A stretch of 5,442 bases of DNA from assembly GCA_030630065.1 (NCBI GenBank), contig DAOVNU010000062.1:1-5442 (forward strand), in the 5' to 3' direction. A program made the position numbers and the translations under genes. The notes under the pieces are model-generated. The model was not told where the DNA came from. It worked only from the letters and a program-made list of their open reading frames with translations, and made no database searches. This stretch comes from a bacterium (GTDB lineage: Bacteria > Ratteibacteria > UBA8468). Shown here piece after piece: positions 1-4,672 of this stretch (positions are counted from its first letter, which is position 1; each line of letters opens with the position of its first letter).

Positions 1-26
1 AAAACTCTTTGGCCCGTATACACGGG

Positions 27-177
27 CTTAGGGAGGCAAGGAAGTTCTCCTTCATCGGCACGCTTGCTTTCCCCAGCGAGGAACTCTTCACTCTCATTCC
101 TCCTCGCTCATCCTTCGGATACCGTGCCCGCTTCGTCGTCATGAAGGCACTCTTCAGGAAACTTCCTCGCCTTAGGG
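27..177. repeat. Palindromic MITE/REP-like element A with flanking CTTAGGG direct repeat
   Basis: Nested inverted repeat. Outer arms GGCAAGGAAGTT (35-46) and AACTTCCTCGCC (160-171) match at 11 of 12 positions. Next come CCTTCAT/ATGAAGG (49-55/141-147), GGCAC/GTGCC (57-61/124-128) and AGCGAGGA/TCCTCGCT (75-82/101-108). CTTAGGG occurs at 27-33 and again at 171-177, which looks like a target-site duplication, although its first base also belongs to the right arm. Removing one CTTAGGG copy plus the intervening sequence brings the two halves of the flanking RNA helix (5-11/187-193) close together. That suggests a later insertion into a structured RNA. No transposase is encoded, so mobility would have to be supplied in trans. 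Confidence 0.6.
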
Positions 178-202
178 TGTAAAACACAAAGAGAGGACTG
201 TT

Positions 203-277
203 TCTGTAAGCGTGCCTTGTGAATCTGTGAGCGGGCATGGTGTCTGCCAGAGGCAGACGAGCGAGCAGATTTACAGA
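203..277. repeat. Long imperfect stem-loop C
   Basis: TCTGTAA (203-209) pairs with TTACAGA (271-277), ATCTG (223-227) with CAGAT (266-270), and the tip GTCTGCC (242-248) with GGCAGAC (252-258) over an AGA loop. It shares words with the palindromic elements: AAGCGTGCC (208-216) is the exact complement of GGCACGCTT in element A (57-65), and its minus strand carries ACCATGCCCGCT, which matches ACCGTGCCCGCT in element A (121-132) at all but one base. It may be a third, degenerate repeat or a peripheral domain of the host RNA. A competing helix, GCGGGCATG (231-239) with CGTGCCGC (307-314) and one bulged G, cannot form at the same time except as a pseudoknot. Confidence 0.4.
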
Positions 278-338
278 GTGAAATCAAACTCGCTGGGTTT
301 GATGAACGTGCCGCTGAAGAAGATAGTCCGAACGTATT

Positions 339-1439
339 ATGGATGAAAGGAAAGAGGGATGGATTGCACTTAATCTTATTGAACCCCTGGGTTATGTCAG
401 AATCCAGAATCTCCTGAAAAGGTTCAAAGAGCCGAAAAAGGTTTTTAGCGCATCCTTGTCAGAATTGCTTGCGGTTCCGGGGATTAATAAAGGTATTGCC
501 GGGAAAATCAAAAGTTTCTCCTCTCCCTCTTTGGAAAAGGAGCTGAAACTCATCAAGGAGCGCGGGATTTCCGTTATTACTTTAGAGGATGAAGATTACC
601 CCTCTAATCTCAAATTGATTTATGACCCCCCTCCTGTTCTCTACGTTCAGGGAAATCTTGAGAAGAAAGACAGGTTAGCCATTGCCATTGTGGGCACGAG
701 AAGATGCTCCTACTATGGACGCAAAACCGCGGATTCTCTCAGTTATGAACTTACGAATCGGGGTTTTACCGTTGTCAGCGGGATGGCGCGGGGGATTGAT
801 ACCGTCTGTCATAAGGCAGCTTTAAAAGCAGGTGGTAGAACTATTGCCGTCCTGGGAAGCGGACTGATGCATATCTATCCGAGAGAGAATGGGGAATTAG
901 CCGCAAAGATTGGTAAAACCGGAGCCGTTATCTCAGAATTTCCTCTTCTCACCGCTCCCGAGCGCAGAAACTTCCCCCAACGCAACCGTGTTATCAGCGG
1001 ACTTTCCTTAGGTGTTGTCGTTATTGAAGCCCCCAACAGGAGCGGTGCCCTGATTACCGCCGACTTTGCTCTTGAGCAGGGAAGGGAGGTTTTTGCTCTT
1101 CCGGGCAACGTTGACCAGTCCACGAGTTCAGGTACCTTACGTCTCATCAAACAAGGGGCGAAGTTGGTAACAGGAGCAGACGATGTAATTGAAGAATTAG
1201 GTGCGCTGATTAATCTTTTGCCGAAAAAGAAGGTAGGAAAAGAGGAAAAGGTAATTCCCGATGGATTGAAGGGAGAAGAGAAAGGGCTCTACCATTTGCT
1301 GACGAACTCCCCCCGGCATATTGATGAAATTATAAAAAATAGCGGGCTTTCTGCCTCCGCAACCGCCGCTCTCCTGATGACCTTAGAACTAAAGGGATTG
1401 GTAAAACAACTCCCGGGTAAGTTGTATGTATTACCTTGA
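339..1439 (+). CDS. dprA: DNA-processing protein DprA (Smf family)
   Basis: A 366-residue cytoplasmic protein of normal family length. DprA binds incoming single-stranded DNA and loads RecA during natural transformation; it is also kept in many bacteria not known to be competent. An N-terminal HhH/SAM-like region (about 5-65, WIALNLIEPLG and LLAVPGI) precedes the Rossmann-like DprA domain (about 75-290). That domain carries VGTRR (118-122), SGMARGID (147-154), SEFPL (199-203), FPQRNRVISGLS (212-223), NRSGALITA (233-241) and PGNVDQSTSSGTL (255-267). A charged linker (296-315) leads to a C-terminal winged helix (about 316-366). ATG 339 gives the normal family N-terminus, yet no Shine-Dalgarno precedes it: the bases before it are AACGTATT, directly after the structured RNA. 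Topoisomerase I, a frequent downstream partner, is not next to it. The family call is secure. Confidence 0.97.
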   Translation: MDERKEGWIALNLIEPLGYVRIQNLLKRFKEPKKVFSASLSELLAVPGINKGIAGKIKSFSSPSLEKELKLIKERGISVITLEDEDYPSNLKLIYDPPPVLYVQGNLEKKDRLAIAIVGTRRCSYYGRKTADSLSYELTNRGFTVVSGMARGIDTVCHKAALKAGGRTIAVLGSGLMHIYPRENGELAAKIGKTGAVISEFPLLTAPERRNFPQRNRVISGLSLGVVVIEAPNRSGALITADFALEQGREVFALPGNVDQSTSSGTLRLIKQGAKLVTGADDVIEELGALINLLPKKKVGKEEKVIPDGLKGEEKGLYHLLTNSPRHIDEIIKNSGLSASATAALLMTLELKGLVKQLPGKLYVLP

Positions 1440-1465
1440 TTTTTTGGACTCTTTTGCGGTAAAAT
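1436..1465 (+). promoter_or_regulatory. Putative sigma-70 promoter for the AmaP-like gene
   Basis: TTGATT (1436-1441), overlapping the dprA stop codon, is followed after 18 bases by TAAAAT (1460-1465), with G-rich GCGG just before the -10 hexamer. Transcription would begin near 1472 and give a leader of about 24 bases containing the GAGGGGGG ribosome site. The T run at 1440-1445 is not preceded by a convincing hairpin, so I do not call a dprA terminator. Confidence 0.4.
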
Positions 1466-1482
1466 AGTAGAAGTTGATAAAT

Positions 1483-1491
1483 AGAGGGGGG
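1483..1491 (+). promoter_or_regulatory. Strong Shine-Dalgarno of the AmaP-like gene
   Basis: The purine run AGAGGGGGG ends four bases before ATG 1496. It is the clearest ribosome binding site in the window and fixes this start. It contrasts with dprA, gmhA and rfaE2, whose starts directly follow repeats or structured sequence and have no such site. Confidence 0.65.
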
Positions 1492-1495
1492 AAAA

Positions 1496-2059
1496 ATGAG
1501 AATATTTAGCAGAATGTTGGCCTGGATTTATAGTATTACCTCTCTGGCGGTTGCCTTCTTTTGTCTTGCTCTTTCTTCGGGGCGACTTTCCGTTGAACAG
1601 ATGGAGTTGTATCTTAGGGATGTTAACCCGGTCACCATGGGTATTATTGGCGCTGTATTGGTTATTCTGGGAATGCTTTGGGTCGTATTCATCCTTGAGT
1701 ATCTTCACAAAAGTCGGTCAATCTCTTTTGACAATCCCGGAGGCGAGGTGAAACTTGCCCTCTCGGCAATCGAGGATTTTATTATTAAACGTGTCCTGGC
1801 GCAAATCAAAGCGGTAAGGAGAATTAAGACAAAGGCATTTGCCACGTCCAGGGGATTAAAATTGATTAATCGGGTAGTGCTCTGGTCTGATAACGATATT
1901 CCCAGTACCTGTGCGGAAATTCAGGATTTGATTAAGAAATATCTTCAGGATATTCTCGGGGTAGAGCGGACATCGGTAATCAAGGTAAACGTGGCGGCAC
2001 TCTCCACGCATGTTGGAGAGGAAGAGCCAAAAGAGGAAGAACCGATAGTTTACGAATGA
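1496..2059 (+). CDS. amaP: Alkaline shock response membrane anchor protein AmaP-like (Asp23/Gls24 family)
   Basis: A 187-residue protein with two hydrophobic segments near the N-terminus (about 8-28 and 45-68). They are joined by a short polar loop with GRLSVEQ, an arrangement typical of AmaP. After HKSRSISFDNPGGEV (71-85) comes an Asp23-like alpha/beta domain (about 78-170) and a very acidic tail (EEEPKEEEP, 175-183). In Firmicutes AmaP anchors Asp23 to the membrane and is linked to envelope stress; here no separate Asp23 gene is adjacent, so the attached domain may act alone. Both termini are predicted cytoplasmic. The strong Shine-Dalgarno and probable own promoter suggest expression independent of dprA. 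The family call is based on topology plus domain character; the physiological role in this organism is inferred. Confidence 0.8.
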   Translation: MRIFSRMLAWIYSITSLAVAFFCLALSSGRLSVEQMELYLRDVNPVTMGIIGAVLVILGMLWVVFILEYLHKSRSISFDNPGGEVKLALSAIEDFIIKRVLAQIKAVRRIKTKAFATSRGLKLINRVVLWSDNDIPSTCAEIQDLIKKYLQDILGVERTSVIKVNVAALSTHVGEEEPKEEEPIVYE

Positions 2060-2061
2060 GG

Positions 2062-2171
2062 GGCTCGGAAGTTTACTCCAGCGGCACGCTCGCAGAGATG
2101 CTCACTATAGGCAACTCTCTATCCGGGCATTCATACGTTGCCAAATGCCGCTTAGAGTAAACTTCCTCGCC
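2062..2171. repeat. Palindromic MITE/REP-like element B
   Basis: It begins three bases after the amaP stop. The outer stem GAAGTTTACTC (2068-2078) pairs perfectly with GAGTAAACTTC (2155-2165). AGCGGCA (2080-2086) pairs with TGCCGCT (2146-2152), and an inner stem GGCAAC (2110-2115) pairs with GTTGCC (2137-2142). It shares its right terminus, AAACTTCCTCGCCTT (2159-2173), exactly with element A (159-173), and CGGCACGCT (2082-2090) with element A (56-64). The two are therefore members of one dispersed family with divergent centres. In RNA the hairpin would sit between amaP and gmhA and could slow or stop transcription, although no U tract follows. It ends 19 bases before the gmhA start. Confidence 0.7.
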
Positions 2172-2190
2172 TTGATGGGTAAAAGAAAAA

Positions 2191-2754
2191 ATGAAGAAGG
2201 AGAAAATTGTTGCTTTAATTAAGGAGAGTATTAAGGTAAAGGAAGAACTTCTTGTGCCGGAAAATATAAAACTCATTGATGAAATCTCTCAAGAGGTTGT
2301 AAAAACCCTGAAAAGAGGAGGAAAAATCCTCTTCTGCGGCAATGGAGGAAGCGCTGCCGACTCCCAGCATTTAGCGGCTGAATTTGTCGGAAGGTTCAAG
2401 AAAGAAAGAAAAGCAATTTCGGCTCTCTCCCTTACCACCAATACCTCTATCTTAACCGCTATTTCCAACGACTATGGTTTTAAGAATGTTTTTAGTCGTC
2501 AGGTGCAGGCCCTGGGAAAAAAAGGTGACCTTCTCATTGGAATCTCCACCTCCGGAAACGCAGAGAACGTTATTTTGGCGGTGAGAATGGCTAAAAAGAT
2601 AGGAATAAAGACCGTCGGGCTTACCGGAAAAGACGGAGGAAAACTCGCAAAAATTTCTGACATTTCGTTTGTTGTTCCTTCCAACGATACCGCCCATATC
2701 CAGGAGGCGCATATCTTGATTGGTCATATCCTCGCCGAGATTGCCGAAAAATAA
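2191..2754 (+). CDS. gmhA: Sedoheptulose 7-phosphate isomerase GmhA
   Basis: A 187-residue cytoplasmic SIS-domain enzyme that turns sedoheptulose 7-phosphate into D-glycero-D-manno-heptose 7-phosphate, the first step of ADP-heptose synthesis. CGNGGSAADSQHLAAEF (49-65) and the phosphate-binding loop STSGNAENV (119-127) are intact. The zinc and active-site residues known from E. coli GmhA (H61, E65, Q172, H180) have clear equivalents here one position lower: H60, E64, Q171 and H179. The length is normal. Upstream is AAAAGAAAAA with no Shine-Dalgarno, because palindromic element B ends 19 bases before the start. It is followed by rfaE2 after 27 bases, so the two probably form one transcript. A close SIS paralogue such as DiaA is possible in principle, but the residue pattern and the neighbour favour GmhA. 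Confidence 0.93.
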   Translation: MKKEKIVALIKESIKVKEELLVPENIKLIDEISQEVVKTLKRGGKILFCGNGGSAADSQHLAAEFVGRFKKERKAISALSLTTNTSILTAISNDYGFKNVFSRQVQALGKKGDLLIGISTSGNAENVILAVRMAKKIGIKTVGLTGKDGGKLAKISDISFVVPSNDTAHIQEAHILIGHILAEIAEK

Positions 2755-2784
2755 AGGGGTCAGGTCTCCACATTTGACAAAATG
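2755..2784 (+). repeat. RAYT/REP-type GGGGTCAGGTC motif with a terminal hairpin
   Basis: AAGGGGTCAGGTCTCCACA followed by TTTGACA fills almost the whole gmhA-rfaE2 gap. Motifs of the form GGGGTCAGGTC...ATTTGACA are, from my recollection, common next to REP-associated Y1 transposases (RAYT) in environmental bacteria. CATTT (2771-2775) pairs with AAATG (2780-2784) over loop GACA. The rfaE2 start codon lies in the 3' arm of this small hairpin, and no Shine-Dalgarno is left. No transposase is present nearby. Confidence 0.5.
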
Positions 2785-3264
2785 AAAGTTAAATCCTTGC
2801 CCGGATTAAAAAGAATCGTTAACCGACTAAAGAACAAGGGCAAAAAAATTGTCTTTACCAACGGCTGTTTTGACCTTTTGCATCCCGGGCACATTTACTA
2901 CCTGAAGGAGGCAAAGAAAAAGGGAGACATCCTTATTTTAGGGTTAAATAGCGATTCTTCCCTAAGAAAACTGAAAGGAAAAGGAAGACCCTTAATTCCT
3001 CAAAAGGATAGAGCCGAAGTCCTTGCTAACTTTGAATTTATTGATTACATCTTTATTTTTAATGAGTTAACCCCGCAAGAGGCAATCAGAGCAATCTCCC
3101 CCGATGTTCTGGTCAAAGGGGGCGACTACAAAAAGGAAGAGATAATCGGCGGAAAGTTCGTAGAAGAAAAAGGCGGCAAGGTCATCATCATTCCCTTCCT
3201 GAAAGGTCATTCCACCACCAAATTGATTAAAAAGATAAAGAGAGCCGGGAATACTTCATTGTAG
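2782..3264 (+). CDS. rfaE2: D-glycero-beta-D-manno-heptose 1-phosphate adenylyltransferase (RfaE domain II)
   Basis: A 160-residue cytoplasmic nucleotidyltransferase matching only the C-terminal half of bifunctional HldE. It transfers AMP from ATP to heptose 1-phosphate, giving ADP-D-glycero-D-manno-heptose. FTNGCFDLLHPGH (25-37) holds the HxGH ATP-binding signature (34-37). GLNSDSSLRKLKG (54-66), RPLIPQKDRAEVLA (69-82), the DVLVKGGDY block (108-116) and GHSTT (142-146) match the cytidylyltransferase-like fold. The kinase half and GmhB are not in the window and must be elsewhere, if the pathway is complete. It lies 27 bases downstream of gmhA, so co-transcription is likely. ATG 2782 gives the normal N-terminus, but it is preceded by a repeat motif rather than a ribosome site, so translation may depend on coupling to gmhA. 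Confidence 0.93.
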   Translation: MKVKSLPGLKRIVNRLKNKGKKIVFTNGCFDLLHPGHIYYLKEAKKKGDILILGLNSDSSLRKLKGKGRPLIPQKDRAEVLANFEFIDYIFIFNELTPQEAIRAISPDVLVKGGDYKKEEIIGGKFVEEKGGKVIIIPFLKGHSTTKLIKKIKRAGNTSL

Positions 3265-3287
3265 GGTCACAACCTCTTTCCTTTCTT

Positions 3288-3305
3288 TACAACATATAAG
3301 TTGTA
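3288..3305. promoter_or_regulatory. Palindromic operator copy 1
   Basis: TACAAC-ATATAA-GTTGTA, a perfect 6-bp inverted repeat around a 6-bp centre, within a 21-base block (3285-3305) repeated identically at 3316-3336. The centre-to-centre distance is 31 bp, about three helical turns, so two dimers could sit on the same face of the DNA. The Xre-type protein encoded at 4064-4582 is the most likely ligand. Confidence 0.7.
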
Positions 3306-3311
3306 GAGGAT

Positions 3312-3340
3312 TTGACTTTACAACATATAAGTTGTATAAT
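3312..3340 (+). promoter_or_regulatory. Strong sigma-70 promoter of the AbiEii-type cassette
   Basis: TTGACT (3312-3317), a 17-base spacer and TATAAT (3335-3340) make a near-consensus promoter. Counting from the -10 hexamer puts +1 at about 3346-3348, on or next to the ATG at 3348, so the transcript should be leaderless. Operator copy 2 fills the spacer and touches the -10, so a bound dimer would exclude RNA polymerase. Confidence 0.8.
3319..3336. promoter_or_regulatory. Palindromic operator copy 2, inside the promoter spacer
   Basis: It is identical to copy 1 (TACAACATATAAGTTGTA). It occupies the region between the -35 and -10 hexamers and shares its last two bases with TATAAT. This is the classic position for autorepression by a toxin-antitoxin regulator. 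Confidence 0.72.
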
Positions 3341-3347
3341 TATGGAG

Positions 3348-4067
3348 ATGATTAAAAGAACTCCTTTAATAAATTATCAGGAAAGAGTGCTGAAAATATT
3401 ATCCGGGAGGATTAAGAATTTTTATCTTGCCGGTGGGACTGCACTCTCCCGCTTTTACTTTCAGCATAGAGATTCTGATGACCTTGATTTTTTCACACAA
3501 CGTTTTCTTCCTCTAAGAGTTGAAAAGATAAAAGAGGTAATCGCAAGAGGACTCCAAAAAAAGATAGAACTTATTGCTGAGCAAACTAAAGAGGGAAAGG
3601 CAAAAATGATGGTCTACAATGTTTCTTTAACAAAAAAACAGTTTTTGAGAATCGACTTTGTTGAAGATTACCTGAAGCTTATCCGTCCGCTGAACGTTGT
3701 AAATGGAATCCCGATAATCTCTCTTCAGGATATTTACATCAGGAAGATATATGCTATTGTCGGTTTCGTTGCGGGAGAAGACGTTATTGGTCGCAAGATT
3801 ATTACCGGACGTCAGGAAGCAAAGGATTTCTATGACCTCTTCTTTTTATCCCAAACATATATGCCCTTGTCGGATTTTGCTTTTCGCTATTGTGACCAAG
3901 TTAGACAGGAAGGGTTGATTAGATGGTTTCGCACTTATAATCGGCTCGCAATAAAAAGCGGTTTGTTAGATTTAAAAACAAAAAAGAAACCTGATTGTCA
4001 AAATATAGAACGACTTTTTAAAAAGGAAATTGATGAGTTAATCAGGAGAAAGGTCAATTTTATATGA
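3348..4067 (+). CDS. AbiEii/AbiGii-type nucleotidyltransferase (putative toxin)
   Basis: About 239 residues from ATG 3348. Earlier in-frame starts are implausible: TTG 3312 is the -35 hexamer, and ATG 3342 lies upstream of the predicted transcript start. The nucleotidyltransferase motif GGTALS (29-34) is followed by SDDLDFF (43-49), which supplies the metal-binding Asp pair. A third acidic residue is in RIDF (101-104), and the AbiEii-type RKIYA (132-136) and EAKDFYDLFFL (157-167) blocks follow. AbiEii/MenA-like toxins transfer nucleotides, in studied cases to tRNA, and stop growth; members serve in phage abortive infection. All catalytic positions I can see are intact. The stop overlaps the next start (ATGA), so the pair is translationally coupled. 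The toxin comes first, opposite to canonical abiEi-abiEii order, and the partner is not an AbiEi winged-helix protein. Target and activity are inferred. Confidence 0.87.
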   Translation: MIKRTPLINYQERVLKILSGRIKNFYLAGGTALSRFYFQHRDSDDLDFFTQRFLPLRVEKIKEVIARGLQKKIELIAEQTKEGKAKMMVYNVSLTKKQFLRIDFVEDYLKLIRPLNVVNGIPIISLQDIYIRKIYAIVGFVAGEDVIGRKIITGRQEAKDFYDLFFLSQTYMPLSDFAFRYCDQVRQEGLIRWFRTYNRLAIKSGLLDLKTKKKPDCQNIERLFKKEIDELIRRKVNFI

Positions 4068-4582
4068 GAAGAGATTGGTTGTGGGACAGAAGAATTTCTG
4101 ATTACAAGGTAAAACATATTTTATCCAATCCTGATGATCAAGAATTTATTTCTCTTGCCGCTTTACTCCTAACACGCAAGAATTCCCCTCCTGAGGTTTT
4201 GAAAAAATATATTTCTCCTGTCAATTTCTGCCGTTTTTGGCCCAGCATAAAAAAGAGAATGCGTAAGGATTCGTGGAACAATCCACGCATCGAGTTCTGG
4301 CAGGCTATCTATGAGAAAGTTTCAGAGAAATTAAGGGAAAAAGGCGTCTCAATTAAATTAAAGAGACAAAAAAAGACAGATAAACTTTTCGCAGAGATAG
4401 GCAATCAGATTAAGAGAATGCGTTTAGAAAAAGGTATGACCCAGGTGGATTTGGCAAGGGATCTAAATATTTCTCAACAGATAATCTCCAGAGTTGAAAA
4501 AGGCCGAGAAAATCTCTCTCTTGATACTTTGAGAAAATTTGTCACTCAACTTGGAGGAAAAATAAGATTAGAGATAAAATGA
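4064..4582 (+). CDS. Xre-family HTH protein, probable antitoxin and autorepressor
   Basis: A 172-residue protein in two parts. Residues 114-168 form an Xre/HTH_3 domain: IKRMRLEKGMTQVDLARDL, with the recognition helix near SQQIISRVEKG (137-147) and then LSLDTLRKFVTQLGG. Residues 1-100 are an uncharacterised, basic and tryptophan-rich region (WLWDRR, FCRFWP, DSWNNPRIEFWQ) that I do not place with confidence; it may be a DUF6922-like domain that contacts the toxin. A lysine-rich linker (97-107) joins the two. It overlaps the nucleotidyltransferase gene by 4 bp, and twin palindromes lie in their shared promoter. This supports a dual role: binding the toxin and repressing transcription. An ordinary regulator without antitoxin function cannot be excluded. 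Low GC matches the rest of the cassette. Confidence 0.8.
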   Translation: MRRDWLWDRRISDYKVKHILSNPDDQEFISLAALLLTRKNSPPEVLKKYISPVNFCRFWPSIKKRMRKDSWNNPRIEFWQAIYEKVSEKLREKGVSIKLKRQKKTDKLFAEIGNQIKRMRLEKGMTQVDLARDLNISQQIISRVEKGRENLSLDTLRKFVTQLGGKIRLEIK

Positions 4583-4665
4583 CTCTGTTTAAAGGAAATA
4601 AGGAACTACTGAATAAGGAAAGGTTGATATTTAGCGAGAAAAGGAGTAAAATAAATATCGGGTGA
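4579..4665 (+). CDS. Possible 28-codon small ORF coupled to the HTH gene
   Basis: ATG 4579 overlaps the HTH gene stop as ATGA, and the frame runs 28 codons (begins MTLFKGNKELLNKERL) to TGA 4663-4665. The peptide is lysine-rich, with no hydrophobic segment and no recognisable motif. The frame ends 7 bases before the DUF433 start, so it would bridge the two cassettes by translational coupling. Against it: the frame is short enough to be chance, it has no clear ribosome site, and it coincides with the probable promoter of the next cassette. Confidence 0.22.
   Translation: MTLFKGNKELLNKERLIFSEKRSKINIG
4624..4652 (+). promoter_or_regulatory. Putative promoter of the DUF433-DUF5615 cassette
   Basis: TTGATA (4624-4629), a 17-base spacer and TAAAAT (4647-4652). 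Transcription would start near 4659, giving a short leader of about 14 bases containing GGTGA. Confidence 0.5.
4626..4659. promoter_or_regulatory. Inverted repeat across the DUF433 promoter, candidate operator
   Basis: GATATTTA (4626-4633) and TAAATATC (4652-4659) are perfect 8-bp arms separated by 18 bases. They overlap the -35 hexamer and the end of the -10 hexamer. The position suits an autoregulatory site. The arms are AT-rich, so chance is a real alternative. Confidence 0.4.
4661..4665 (+). promoter_or_regulatory. Ribosome binding site of the DUF433 gene
   Basis: GGTGA lies seven bases upstream of ATG 4673. It is a reasonable Shine-Dalgarno and supports this start. Confidence 0.5.
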
Positions 4666-4672
4666 GATAAAA

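Larger units (their letters stand above)
1..338 (+). ncRNA. Structured RNA region, possible group I intron-like 3' core (5' end outside window)
   Basis: No protein gene is visible here, but stable helices are dense. Seen directly: CTCTTTG (5-11) pairs with CAAAGAG (187-193), enclosing hairpin GCCCGT/ACGGGC (12-17/22-27) and GTGT/ACAC (177-180/184-187). GGACTG (195-200) pairs with TAGTCC (324-329). Between these lie hairpins GTCTGCC/GGCAGAC (242-248/252-258) and ATCAAAC/GTTTGAT (283-289/297-303). Group I introns have an R strand ending in P7, then P3', P8 and an S strand close to AAGATATAGTCC. Here AAGAAGATAGTCC (317-329) closes the 195-200 helix, and a helix adjoins P7 on its 5' side, as P6 would. 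P3/P4/P5 would lie upstream of the window, so the assignment rests on half a core. Alternatives are a riboswitch-like leader or an unrecognised ncRNA. I found no RNase P, tmRNA or rRNA signatures. Confidence 0.35.

Noticed and set aside
180..338. RNase P RNA, tmRNA or cobalamin riboswitch in the upstream region
   Set aside because: The RNase P conserved regions (GAGGAAAGTCCGGGC, ACAGAACCCGGCTTA), a tmRNA acceptor end, and a cobalamin core are all missing.
875..1150. Minus-strand open frame inside dprA
   Set aside because: It lies wholly opposite conserved DprA motifs and its translation shows no recognisable domain; it is a shadow frame.
1437..1450. Rho-independent terminator after dprA
   Set aside because: There is a T run but no stable hairpin directly before it.
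1289..1751. Minus- and plus-strand frames overlapping the dprA end and amaP
   Set aside because: Both are shadows of genes with clear family motifs and topology, and neither has a domain or ribosome site.
2073..2276. Minus-strand frame across element B and the gmhA start
   Set aside because: It is open only because the repeat and the AT-rich start of gmhA lack stops; no protein-like features are visible.
2452..2727. Minus-strand frames inside gmhA
   Set aside because: They are antisense to intact GmhA catalytic motifs; shadow frames.
3312..3347. TTG 3312 or ATG 3342 as the start of the AbiEii-type gene
   Set aside because: The TTG is the -35 hexamer of a near-consensus promoter, and ATG 3342 would precede the predicted transcript start. 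ATG 3348 fits the promoter and the family N-terminus.
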